Assembly (NCBI GenBank): GCA_946633495.1
Contig: CAMPAX010000158.1
Span: 1-5,752 of the forward strand
Length of the DNA stretch: 5,752 nucleotides
Source: an uncultured Lachnospiraceae bacterium
Lineage (GTDB): Bacteria; Bacillota; Clostridia; Lachnospirales; Lachnospiraceae
Direction of reading: 5' to 3'
Positions 1 through 5,752 of this stretch are shown one piece after another (position 1 is the stretch's first letter; each line of letters begins with the position of its first letter). The translations under genes and the position numbers were made by a program. A model generated the notes under the pieces. The model was given only the letters and a program-made list of their open reading frames with translations. It was not told where the DNA came from and searched no databases.

Positions 1-2063
1 AGATACAAAAACCCCAACATTGTAATATCATCAAACTGATCCGCTTCGCCTACAAAATCCGCAATATCCTTTCGCACAGCCGGAAGCATCTTTGCAGACG
101 GCTCCAGCTTCAAGGTATTCAATACCGCTGCCAGACGCTCCGTTCCGTATTGCTCTTCGTGTACATCAATGGCCTCCGGTATCCCGTCCGTATATACGAA
201 CAAACGATCTCCCGGATAAAGATCCATCTCATATTCCCGGTAGCTCATATCCTCCATGGCCGCAAGAGCAAGTCCGTGCTTATCCCGGATATATTCGTAA
301 TCTCCCTCTGCCCGCATCAGAAGCGGGTATTCATGACCGGCGTTGGAAGAAATCATCTTTCCGGTGGTAAGGTCAATAATCCCCAGCCACACAGTGACGA
401 ACATTTCCGCTTCATTTCCTTCACATAGAGTGTTATTCGCGCGACCAAGGATTTCTGCCGGACCAAGGCCGGATTCCGCAAGACCGCGAATGGCGGTCTT
501 GGCCCGCATCATGAAAAGCGCTGCGGGAATTCCCTTTCCGGATACATCCGCGACCACCATTGCAAGCTTGTCCTTACCTACAAAGAAGAAATCATAGAAA
601 TCGCCTCCCACCTCTTTGGCCGGATCCATGGTTGCATAAATCTCAAAATCTTTGCGGGGGAAATCAAAGTTTGCGGGAAGCGAGGATGCCTGTATGGTCC
701 GGGCAAATTCCAGCTCCTGTTCAATTCTTTTTTCCGCTGCGTCGATATAACCCTTCAGCACATCTACAGTCTGATTGATATCGTCCGAAAGAGATGCAAA
801 TTCCGAAGATTTTCGGACACTGACCACCTCATTCAGATTCCCCCGGGTGATTCGTCCGAGAGATGCATTGACCAGCTCCAGATTGTTGACGACGATACTT
901 TGTACAAGAAGGGAGATCAGTACATAGATCACCGAGAACAGAACGATCGCCGCGAAAACAGATTCGTAGGTCTGGGCATCCCGATCGGCAAAAACCTCCG
1001 TAACAGGAAGTTTTACCAACAGCATAACTCCCTCTTCCAGTTCCTCAAACCGACAGAGCGATTCTGTACCGAAGAGTGTTGCCTGAAAGAATTCCCCCGT
1101 CTTCTGTTTATCCAAAATCTTCTGATCGAGAACAGAGATCGTGGTTCCCTTATGATTTCCCAGGATCACATTTCCATTCGCTAAAACGATATCAAACGTC
1201 CCTTTTCTTCCCACATGGAAATTCGACAGCAGCTCGCCTGCATCAACCCCTGTTTTTTCCTCATTGCGTCTTAGATTTTTATATGTCTGCCGGATATCCA
1301 CAGCCGCAGTGGTAAGGATTTTTTTTGCATCCTGTTCCTCGGTCCGTGTCTGCAGGGATATGGAGAACAGAAGATTCACCACAAGGATCGTCAGCGTCAC
1401 CGCAAAAAGCCAGAACCGAAATCTCTGTGAGACAGAGATCTCCTCTTCCTTTCTTTTGCGGAAAGGATTTTTCCACTCTCCCGCACAGATCATCAGCACT
1501 ACAGAGGATATCGCCATTCCAAGTCCCGTGAATATGATCATCGGCGGGGAGCAGGTCTTCACCACCTTAAAGGCCATGTCCATGTCGTCTCTGTGAGTAA
1601 TGAATACCACATACATGTGGAAGACCTCCATCACCGCGCCCATAAAGAAGGCGTAGGTAGCGGACGGCTTTTTTCTCTTGAACAGGAAAATGCGCATCCC
1701 CGCAGCTACAAATCCGGCCAGACAGGTGGACACACTGCAGGCGATGCGGGTGAAGCTTCCGACACCCCAGTAGGTTCCCGCAATAAAACGTTCGATCCCC
1801 CCGATCAGCCCGGCGATGATGCCGGATATGGGATCAAAGAAGAGTCCGGCCGACAGCGGTCCCATATCACGAACGTTCAACATCATGTCACTGTAATCTA
1901 CACCGAAATGAGTGGAAAGCACTGCTCCGATCCCGTAGAGAATTCCGATGACGGTCCGAAGCAGCCATTTCATCCTACGGTTCTTCGTGAACTTCCATAA
2001 TAAAGCGGTAAGGATTACATACATCGCCGTAACCGCCGTCATTTTGATGATCATGGTCAGCAT
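1..2063 (-). CDS. Membrane-anchored SpoIIE/RsbU-type PP2C phosphatase with 5TM-LYT-like input domain (3' end cut by window)
   Basis: 687 codons are visible and the frame is open at the left edge. Several hydrophobic segments lie in residues ~4-195, with the motif NVRDMGPLSAGLFF (63-76) followed by GLIGGIERF (85-93), typical of the LytS-type 5TM domain. A further membrane helix lies at ~216-236, a ~130-residue presumably extracytoplasmic sensor at ~238-365, another helix at ~369-389, and a HAMP-like linker at ~390-445. The linker ARTIQASSLP (454-463) leads into the PP2C domain: EVGGDFYDFF (484-493), DVSGKGIPAALFM (506-518), SNAGHEYPL (573-581), YTDGIPEA (624-631) and FDDITML (677-683), so metal-binding aspartates D488, D506, D626 and D679 look intact. 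Known members dephosphorylate anti-anti-sigma proteins (SpoIIAA/RsbV) and release sigma factors; that role here is inferred from family. The C-terminus should end soon past the edge unless another domain is fused. The ATG at 2063 is chosen because AAGGGG lies 8 nt upstream and an in-frame TGA lies at 2091-2093. Confidence 0.93.
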   Translation of the reverse strand, partial: MLTMIIKMTAVTAMYVILTALLWKFTKNRRMKWLLRTVIGILYGIGAVLSTHFGVDYSDMMLNVRDMGPLSAGLFFDPISGIIAGLIGGIERFIAGTYWGVGSFTRIACSVSTCLAGFVAAGMRIFLFKRKKPSATYAFFMGAVMEVFHMYVVFITHRDDMDMAFKVVKTCSPPMIIFTGLGMAISSVVLMICAGEWKNPFRKRKEEEISVSQRFRFWLFAVTLTILVVNLLFSISLQTRTEEQDAKKILTTAAVDIRQTYKNLRRNEEKTGVDAGELLSNFHVGRKGTFDIVLANGNVILGNHKGTTISVLDQKILDKQKTGEFFQATLFGTESLCRFEELEEGVMLLVKLPVTEVFADRDAQTYESVFAAIVLFSVIYVLISLLVQSIVVNNLELVNASLGRITRGNLNEVVSVRKSSEFASLSDDINQTVDVLKGYIDAAEKRIEQELEFARTIQASSLPANFDFPRKDFEIYATMDPAKEVGGDFYDFFFVGKDKLAMVVADVSGKGIPAALFMMRAKTAIRGLAESGLGPAEILGRANNTLCEGNEAEMFVTVWLGIIDLTTGKMISSNAGHEYPLLMRAEGDYEYIRDKHGLALAAMEDMSYREYEMDLYPGDRLFVYTDGIPEAIDVHEEQYGTERLAAVLNTLKLEPSAKMLPAVRKDIADFVGEADQFDDITMLGFLY

Positions 2064-2071
2064 TCTACTTA

Positions 2072-2077
2072 CCCCTT
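2072..2077 (-). promoter_or_regulatory. Ribosome binding site of the phosphatase gene
   Basis: On the minus strand AAGGGG is followed by an 8-nt spacer and the ATG at 2063-2061. It decides between that ATG and the in-frame ATG at 2054, which would be 17 nt from the site. No convincing -35/-10 promoter was found between here and the upstream hairpin. Confidence 0.8.
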
Positions 2078-2112
2078 CCAACCTCTTCAATCAGCAGGTA
2101 TTTCTGTCCTCT

Positions 2113-2135
2113 GTCCGGACGTTCGCGATAATCGC
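2113..2135. promoter_or_regulatory. Two short palindromes upstream of the phosphatase gene (possible operator)
   Basis: GTCCGGAC at 2113-2120 is a perfect 8-bp palindrome. GCGATAATCGC at 2125-2135 is a perfect 5+1+5 dyad. They lie about 50-72 bp before the phosphatase ATG, between the likely terminator and the ribosome binding site, where a promoter for this gene would be expected. The central spacers are too short for RNA hairpins, so any function would be as protein-binding DNA. Short palindromes also occur by chance, and no matching regulator is known to me. Confidence 0.2.
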
Positions 2136-2160
2136 TACATCATGACTCTCACAAAACAAA

Positions 2161-2229
2161 TGCTCCTTTTGCGATATATGAATCAAGACTAAAAATGATG
2201 TCCTGCTTCATTTTAACGCAAAAGGAGCA
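2161..2229 (-). terminator. Long-loop inverted repeat, candidate terminator of the repeat protein-serpin unit
   Basis: TGCTCCTTTTGCG at 2161-2173 and CGCAAAAGGAGCA at 2217-2229 form a perfect 13-bp inverted repeat, separated by 43 nt. Inside lies a second stem, AAAATGA (2192-2198) with TCATTTT (2208-2214), around a 9-nt loop. In the minus-strand transcript the second outer arm is followed by UUUGUUUU, a broken U-tract that suits intrinsic termination about 54 nt after the serpin stop. The opposite side has no U-tract, so the element is directional. The long, branched interior is unusual for a simple terminator; a mobile element remnant or an attenuator ahead of the phosphatase is possible. 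Confidence 0.5.
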
Positions 2230-2283
2230 CTATTACAATGGACTGTCCGCTTTTCAAATATCTATAAACCTACCTTACTTGCC

Positions 2284-3954
2284 CTACTCTCCTTCCTGCA
2301 TGCGGTTCTGGATGCCCAGGAAGATCGGTACGCCGCTGGCGTTATCCACGATGCCGTAAATGAATGGCCTGTCCAGGATCACCTCATACGGCACCGGCTG
2401 ATCGAGTGCGGCACCATTTTTCTCCATGGCAACCACGGTTGCGGCTGCTGCCTCGGTTCCGTAACGATCCAGCTTCAGGCTGGTCTTCTGGATCACTTTG
2501 CTGATATACACCGGATCACTGTCCTCCGTGACCATGGCGCCGAAGCATGCATCGTCACGGCTGAACGCCTCCTGCATTCCCAGCGCTTTCAGGGAATCAT
2601 TCAGAAGGACTCCGTACTCAACCTTGAACTCCGGAATCTTTGCATTTACGCCACGTTTCGTATCCGCATTCCTATATGCCTCGGAGAAGAATTCCCCATC
2701 CGTAGACACGATCAGTTCCAGATACTCCTCGGCCGTCTGCCCCTCCGGAGGAAGGATCGCCACAAAGGTATACTCTCCGCCCTTATACGGCCGGATCAGT
2801 CCGATCCCGCCGTTCCAGAGGATGGCACGGCGCTCATGGGTGCTCATCATATTCACGTTGGAGACGGTTCCGTCTGCATTTGTAAAGGTCCCCTTCTGAA
2901 CCCGCTCATCCTCCACCGGATCCTGCCATGCACCGTCGAACGCCAGCGCATTGATCAGCAGGATCACGGTATCCTCTGTCAGGCTGTCCAGGATCTTCGG
3001 GATCCGGTCCCGGGTATTCTCCTTCACCCAGTCATTGACCTTCTGAACCGTGCTTTCGTCAAAAGGCTCTTCGAAAAACTCTGCGCCGTAAGCTTCCATC
3101 ACATCGGCCACAAAGCTTTCCCGAAGCTGCACGGTATCATTCGTCTTCGACCAGACGGAATTGGACACCTGCCAGGAAACCTTGTCCGGATATTTCGTAG
3201 AGGTCATCCGTCCTGTAAGCGCAGACATTTCCGAGTTCAGATCTGCCGGCGCCGCATTGCAGCCCGGCATAAGGACCTGCATCATTTCCTTCTGCGTGTT
3301 GCTGTCCGTATCAGAGCCGGTGGCCGTCATTCCCAGCGCCATCTGCGCGGAAACCGGACTGATCAACACGTTCTGCCCCTGGGTCTGCTCCTGCTCGCAG
3401 ACCTGCTGCAGCAGGCGGAAGCCGCTTTCGGAGAGCGCCGCACTGCATGCATCCCGCTCCGTGAGATCCTCCAGGAGCGCGCCGTCCTCACCCATGAGAT
3501 ACCGCTTCCCTTTCACCGTGATCTCACCGGTCTTCATGGCACCGTTTCCACCGAGGAAATACCATTTGCCTTTCTCCTGCAGCCAACCGGTACGCATACG
3601 GCCGGACTTGTTCATGTAGTACCATTTTCCGTTATCCCGGACCCAGCCGGTGCGCATGGAACCGCCTATGCCAAGGTAATACCAGTCGCCGCCGTCCCTG
3701 ATCCAGCCCGTCTGCATCCAGCCCTTTGCGTTAAAATGATACCATTTTCCTCCCACCTGCAGCCAGGACGCTGCCGGCCAGGTTCCGTCGGAATATCTGT
3801 ACCACCATTTTCCGTTCTTTGCATGGACCCATTTTCCGGATGCGTCAGAGGCAGTTTTGGCCGAAACGCCTGCATTCACAAACAGACTCATGAATAAAGC
3901 CGCCGCCAGAAGCACTGCCGTGAGTCTTCGCAATCTTTTTCCGGATCTTACCAT
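2284..3954 (-). CDS. Secreted serpin with N-terminal cell-wall/glucan-binding repeats
   Basis: The 556-residue product begins with a signal peptide: basic start (RSGKRLRR), hydrophobic core ~11-27, and a likely cleavage after A32 in the motif VSA. Residues ~41-163 are ~20-residue aromatic repeats. The serpin domain fills ~164-556 (about 390 residues, normal size): NVLISP (195-200), the VNDWVKENTRDRIPKIL segment (306-322), NALAF (335-339), the hinge GTEAAAAT (499-506) and the C-terminal signature VILDRPFIYGI (525-535). The small-residue hinge is typical of inhibitory serpins, which trap proteases irreversibly by loop insertion. Counting from the hinge puts P1-P1' at N513-G514. No LPxTG sorting motif or C-terminal membrane anchor is seen, so attachment would be through the repeats. 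The gene starts 40 bp after the stop of the upstream repeat protein, implying co-transcription; GAAGGGGG lies 8 nt before the ATG. Expected role: protecting the cell surface from host or competitor proteases (inference). Confidence 0.95.
   Translation of the reverse strand: MVRSGKRLRRLTAVLLAAALFMSLFVNAGVSAKTASDASGKWVHAKNGKWWYRYSDGTWPAASWLQVGGKWYHFNAKGWMQTGWIRDGGDWYYLGIGGSMRTGWVRDNGKWYYMNKSGRMRTGWLQEKGKWYFLGGNGAMKTGEITVKGKRYLMGEDGALLEDLTERDACSAALSESGFRLLQQVCEQEQTQGQNVLISPVSAQMALGMTATGSDTDSNTQKEMMQVLMPGCNAAPADLNSEMSALTGRMTSTKYPDKVSWQVSNSVWSKTNDTVQLRESFVADVMEAYGAEFFEEPFDESTVQKVNDWVKENTRDRIPKILDSLTEDTVILLINALAFDGAWQDPVEDERVQKGTFTNADGTVSNVNMMSTHERRAILWNGGIGLIRPYKGGEYTFVAILPPEGQTAEEYLELIVSTDGEFFSEAYRNADTKRGVNAKIPEFKVEYGVLLNDSLKALGMQEAFSRDDACFGAMVTEDSDPVYISKVIQKTSLKLDRYGTEAAAATVVAMEKNGAALDQPVPYEVILDRPFIYGIVDNASGVPIFLGIQNRMQEGE
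2383..2460 (-). other. Serpin reactive centre loop (residues 499-524)
   Basis: This segment encodes the loop from G499 (P15) to E524 just before strand s1C. With T500 as P14, N513 is P1 and G514 is P1'; if the loop is one residue shorter, K512 would be P1. The stretch from the hinge Gly to the Glu before the VILDRPF motif is 26 residues, against 20 in human alpha-1-antitrypsin from memory of that sequence, with the extra length falling after P1. The P12-P9 run of four alanines favours an inhibitory rather than a storage-type serpin. The exact cleavage site is a prediction. Confidence 0.75.
3466..3813 (-). repeat. Tandem ~20-residue aromatic repeats in the serpin (CW_binding/choline- or glucan-binding type)
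   Basis: Protein residues ~48-163 show a regular period: units begin near 48, 69, 89, 109, 129 and 149, with the consensus GKWYY(F/L)xxxGxMxTGWxxx. The spacing of the units from 69 on is exactly 20 residues. The last unit (149-163) loses its Trp and is cut short where the serpin domain begins. Known members of this repeat family fold as stacked beta-hairpins that bind choline on teichoic acids or alpha-glucans; the ligand here cannot be read from sequence. Confidence 0.9.
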
Positions 3955-3962
3955 AGTCTCAT

Positions 3963-3970
3963 CCCCCTTC
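3963..3970 (-). promoter_or_regulatory. Ribosome binding site of the serpin gene
   Basis: GAAGGGGG on the minus strand with an 8-nt spacer to the ATG at 3954-3952. It lies in the 40-bp gap after the upstream gene's TGA (3997-3995). The gap shows no hairpin or convincing promoter, which supports translation from a shared transcript. Confidence 0.85.
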
Positions 3971-3994
3971 TATTATGTTCAAATACGCCTCACA

Positions 3995-5752
3995 TCAATA
4001 ATCCAGATAGTATGTCTTCCCGTTGATCTTCCGGACACCCCACAGCTCTCGTCCGTCAGATCCGAAGTAATGCGGATGGCCATCGATCATCACCAGCCGA
4101 TCACGGACGGCCACACCATTTTCATCCGCGTAATACCGGGTATAACCGCGTTCTCCACCGACCAACGTATTGCAGGCCAATGCTCCGTCTTTCCCGAGGA
4201 GGTACTTTTTTCCACCGGAGGTTACGGCCATGGACGTAACCGGATTTCCTTCCCGGAAATAATACCACTTACCTCCCAGCTTATGCCAGCCGTCATCATA
4301 TGTGCAGAGCTTTATCAATGCGCCGCTTTTATCAAACTGATAAAGTCTCCCCTCGATCAGCTGCACTCCGGTTACGATCCCGTCCTCTCGCTGATAATAC
4401 AGTTTTCCATCTACCCGATACCAACTTTTCCAACTGTTTATGTAGGTTTTGGAATTCACGCCGAAATAATACCACTTCCCATCGATCGTTTTCCAGCCCA
4501 CGAATTTCAGCGCCTGCCCGTTTACGTTATTATAATAGCACCCATCGTCCCCGGAACCATGATATTTTCCATACCACACATTCTCAAACCCCGGACCTCC
4601 GATCATGCGGCTGTCCTCGAAGGTATATTCCTTCCCACCGATGGAAAGGGACCCGTTTACCAAATCGATCCCCTTAAAGTAGTACCATTCATTACCGGAC
4701 TTCTTCCATCCATCCTTCAGCCGCTTACCAAGGGTGCTCTGCAAAACACCGTTATCATCAAAGATATACCAGGTTCCGTTGATCTTCCGGACACCGGTAA
4801 CACGGATATGATCCCGGAAATAGTACCATTTCCCTTCGAGCTCCAGCCACTCATTCTCTGCCAGCCTGCCGCCGGTCTTCACATACATTCCGTTTTCCTG
4901 TTCCTGATTCACCCGGACCCATCCGGCCTTCTTCTGATATGCACCGTTTTGTCCGACCCAGTAACCATCGGGGGTATTGGTGCTTCGCAGCATCTCCCCC
5001 GCCTTCACATAATACTTTCCGACCCAGCCATTGACCGGAAGCCCGTTTTGATAATAATACCATTTACCGCCATACAGTGTCCAGCCATCCGCCATATCTT
5101 CCTTTGAGACAAACTCCCCTGTCGAGGAGACTCGGATCATCTGCGGACTTTTTTCAAACGACTCATGATAAGTATTGATCCTTATCTCGTTAGGTTTCTG
5201 GATATCCAGATAATCCTCTGTTACAAGTAATCCATTGCTGCCAAAGAGATAGGTTTTTCCGTCTATTACCCTCGTTGTCCCCATTACAACATTCCCTGTA
5301 ACAGGATCCACATAATACCGTCCATACCCACTTTCATACCAGCCTTTTTTCACCATGTGACCATTGCTGTCAAAAAGCTTTGTTTCAATGGATATGAAAC
5401 GTCCTGTATCCGGTTCACGCATAATGATCGATTCAATACCATTTTCCTTCATTTTACCGTCATAATCAAAGTAGTAGGTCTGATTTCCGATGGTCATCAG
5501 TTTTTCCTTCACAAGCGATTCCCCGTCAAAATAATACCAGCTCCCGCTGATCTTATTCCAGCCGTTTTTCAGTTTTGCCTCGCAGACTCCATCCTCCCCA
5601 TATATGTAGAACCCCGTCCCCGTCTCCACGATGCCGGTCATCATTCTTCCCCCTTCACCGAAATAATACCATTTCCCGTCGATCTTCTGATCCCCGGTCA
5701 AAAGCTCACCGGAGGCAGTCGCGTAATATGTTACAGCACCTCCAAAGGCCTT
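3995..5752 (-). CDS. Large surface repeat protein with aromatic cell-wall/glucan-binding repeats (N-terminus outside window)
   Basis: 585 codons are visible and the frame stays open to the right edge, so the N-terminus, any signal peptide and any catalytic domain lie beyond 5752. A TTG at 5701-5699 is an internal leucine codon and not a credible start. The whole visible part is made of degenerate ~20-residue repeats; W-YY-F/Y cores occur at least seven times (for example near 5669, 5539, 5062, 4829, 4688, 4473 and 4268), with G and aromatic spacing as in choline- or glucan-binding modules. No transmembrane helix, sorting signal or enzyme motif is visible, and the protein ends inside a repeat (KINGKTYYLDY then stop). 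The ~20 or more repeats exceed what one binding module needs, so it may be a scaffold or the repeat tail of a surface enzyme or adhesin. Next downstream is the serpin with the same repeat type, likely in one operon. Confidence 0.9.
   Translation of the reverse strand, partial: KAFGGAVTYYATASGELLTGDQKIDGKWYYFGEGGRMMTGIVETGTGFYIYGEDGVCEAKLKNGWNKISGSWYYFDGESLVKEKLMTIGNQTYYFDYDGKMKENGIESIIMREPDTGRFISIETKLFDSNGHMVKKGWYESGYGRYYVDPVTGNVVMGTTRVIDGKTYLFGSNGLLVTEDYLDIQKPNEIRINTYHESFEKSPQMIRVSSTGEFVSKEDMADGWTLYGGKWYYYQNGLPVNGWVGKYYVKAGEMLRSTNTPDGYWVGQNGAYQKKAGWVRVNQEQENGMYVKTGGRLAENEWLELEGKWYYFRDHIRVTGVRKINGTWYIFDDNGVLQSTLGKRLKDGWKKSGNEWYYFKGIDLVNGSLSIGGKEYTFEDSRMIGGPGFENVWYGKYHGSGDDGCYYNNVNGQALKFVGWKTIDGKWYYFGVNSKTYINSWKSWYRVDGKLYYQREDGIVTGVQLIEGRLYQFDKSGALIKLCTYDDGWHKLGGKWYYFREGNPVTSMAVTSGGKKYLLGKDGALACNTLVGGERGYTRYYADENGVAVRDRLVMIDGHPHYFGSDGRELWGVRKINGKTYYLDY

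Noticed and set aside
2091..2205. Remnant of another gene just upstream of the phosphatase (open stretch ending in DVAIIANVRTEDRNTC)
   Set aside because: Only about 37 codons, it runs through the inverted repeat, and it matches no family I recognise.
2149..2211. Minus-strand 20-codon open frame inside the inverted repeat (starting MKQDIIF)
   Set aside because: No ribosome binding site precedes its ATG and it overlaps the hairpin; no family recognised.
2161..2229. The inverted repeat as a complete miniature transposable element
   Set aside because: No target-site duplication is visible in the flanks (CAAAACAAA on one side, CTATTACAA on the other); copy number cannot be judged from one window.
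2238..2267. Plus-strand nine-codon frame (MDCPLFKYL) with AAAGGAG about 10 nt upstream
   Set aside because: The Shine-Dalgarno-like sequence is the arm of the inverted repeat, the frame is tiny and no plus-strand gene follows; best taken as chance.
2836..3897. Plus-strand open frame of 353 codons opposite the serpin gene
   Set aside because: It is antisense to a clearly real serpin, with no recognisable motif; its length reflects the codon usage of the real gene.
3972..3977. CATAAT on the minus strand as a -10 box for the serpin gene
   Set aside because: There is no good -35 at 16-18 nt, and transcription would start at the ribosome binding site itself.
3857..5107. Plus-strand open frame of 416 codons opposite the repeat protein and serpin start
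   Set aside because: It spans the junction of two real minus-strand genes and its repetitive hydrophobic content mirrors the antisense of WYYF-type repeats.
5699..5701. TTG as the start of the large repeat protein
   Set aside because: The frame continues upstream to the window edge through more repeat-like sequence, and no ribosome binding site or signal peptide follows this codon.

Overview
The window holds three genes, all read on the minus strand. Reading 5'->3' on that strand (right to left) they are: the end of a long surface repeat protein, a secreted serpin that carries the same kind of repeats, and a membrane-bound SpoIIE/PP2C-type phosphatase. The first gene runs off the right edge (N-terminus missing) and the last runs off the left edge (only a short C-terminal piece missing). 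The window suggests a Gram-positive bacterium of the Clostridia, probably a Lachnospiraceae-like gut commensal. The reasons are strong AAGGGG-type ribosome binding sites 8 nt before the ATG, aromatic GKWYYF cell-wall/glucan-binding repeats, an RsbU-like phosphatase with a LytS-type 5TM input, and roughly balanced base composition. This placement is inference; no marker gene is present.

Region by region (window coordinates): 1-2063 is a phosphatase with N-terminal 5TM-LYT-like membrane domain, an extracytoplasmic sensor segment, a HAMP-like linker and a complete set of PP2C/SpoIIE catalytic motifs. 2064-2283 is a 220-bp intergenic stretch with a perfect 13-bp inverted repeat spanning 2161-2229, the best candidate for the terminator of the upstream gene pair, plus two short palindromes at 2113-2135. 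2284-3954 is a 556-residue serpin precursor: signal peptide, about six ~20-residue aromatic repeats, then a full serpin domain with an inhibitory-type hinge. 3955-3994 is a 40-bp gap with only a ribosome binding site. 3995-5752 is 585 residues made almost wholly of degenerate aromatic repeats.

How they may work together: the repeat protein and the serpin are very likely co-transcribed, and their shared repeat type suggests both sit on the same cell-wall or glycan ligand. The most striking object is the surface-tethered serpin. Its predicted P1-P1' pair is Asn-Gly, its reactive loop is about six residues longer on the primed side than in alpha-1-antitrypsin, and two usually conserved positions differ (Gln where the shutter His lies, Arg where the P17 Glu lies). 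The phosphatase follows after a probable terminator and may be a separate unit that couples an envelope signal to an anti-anti-sigma partner-switch. No partner genes are visible here, so any link to the serpin is speculative.
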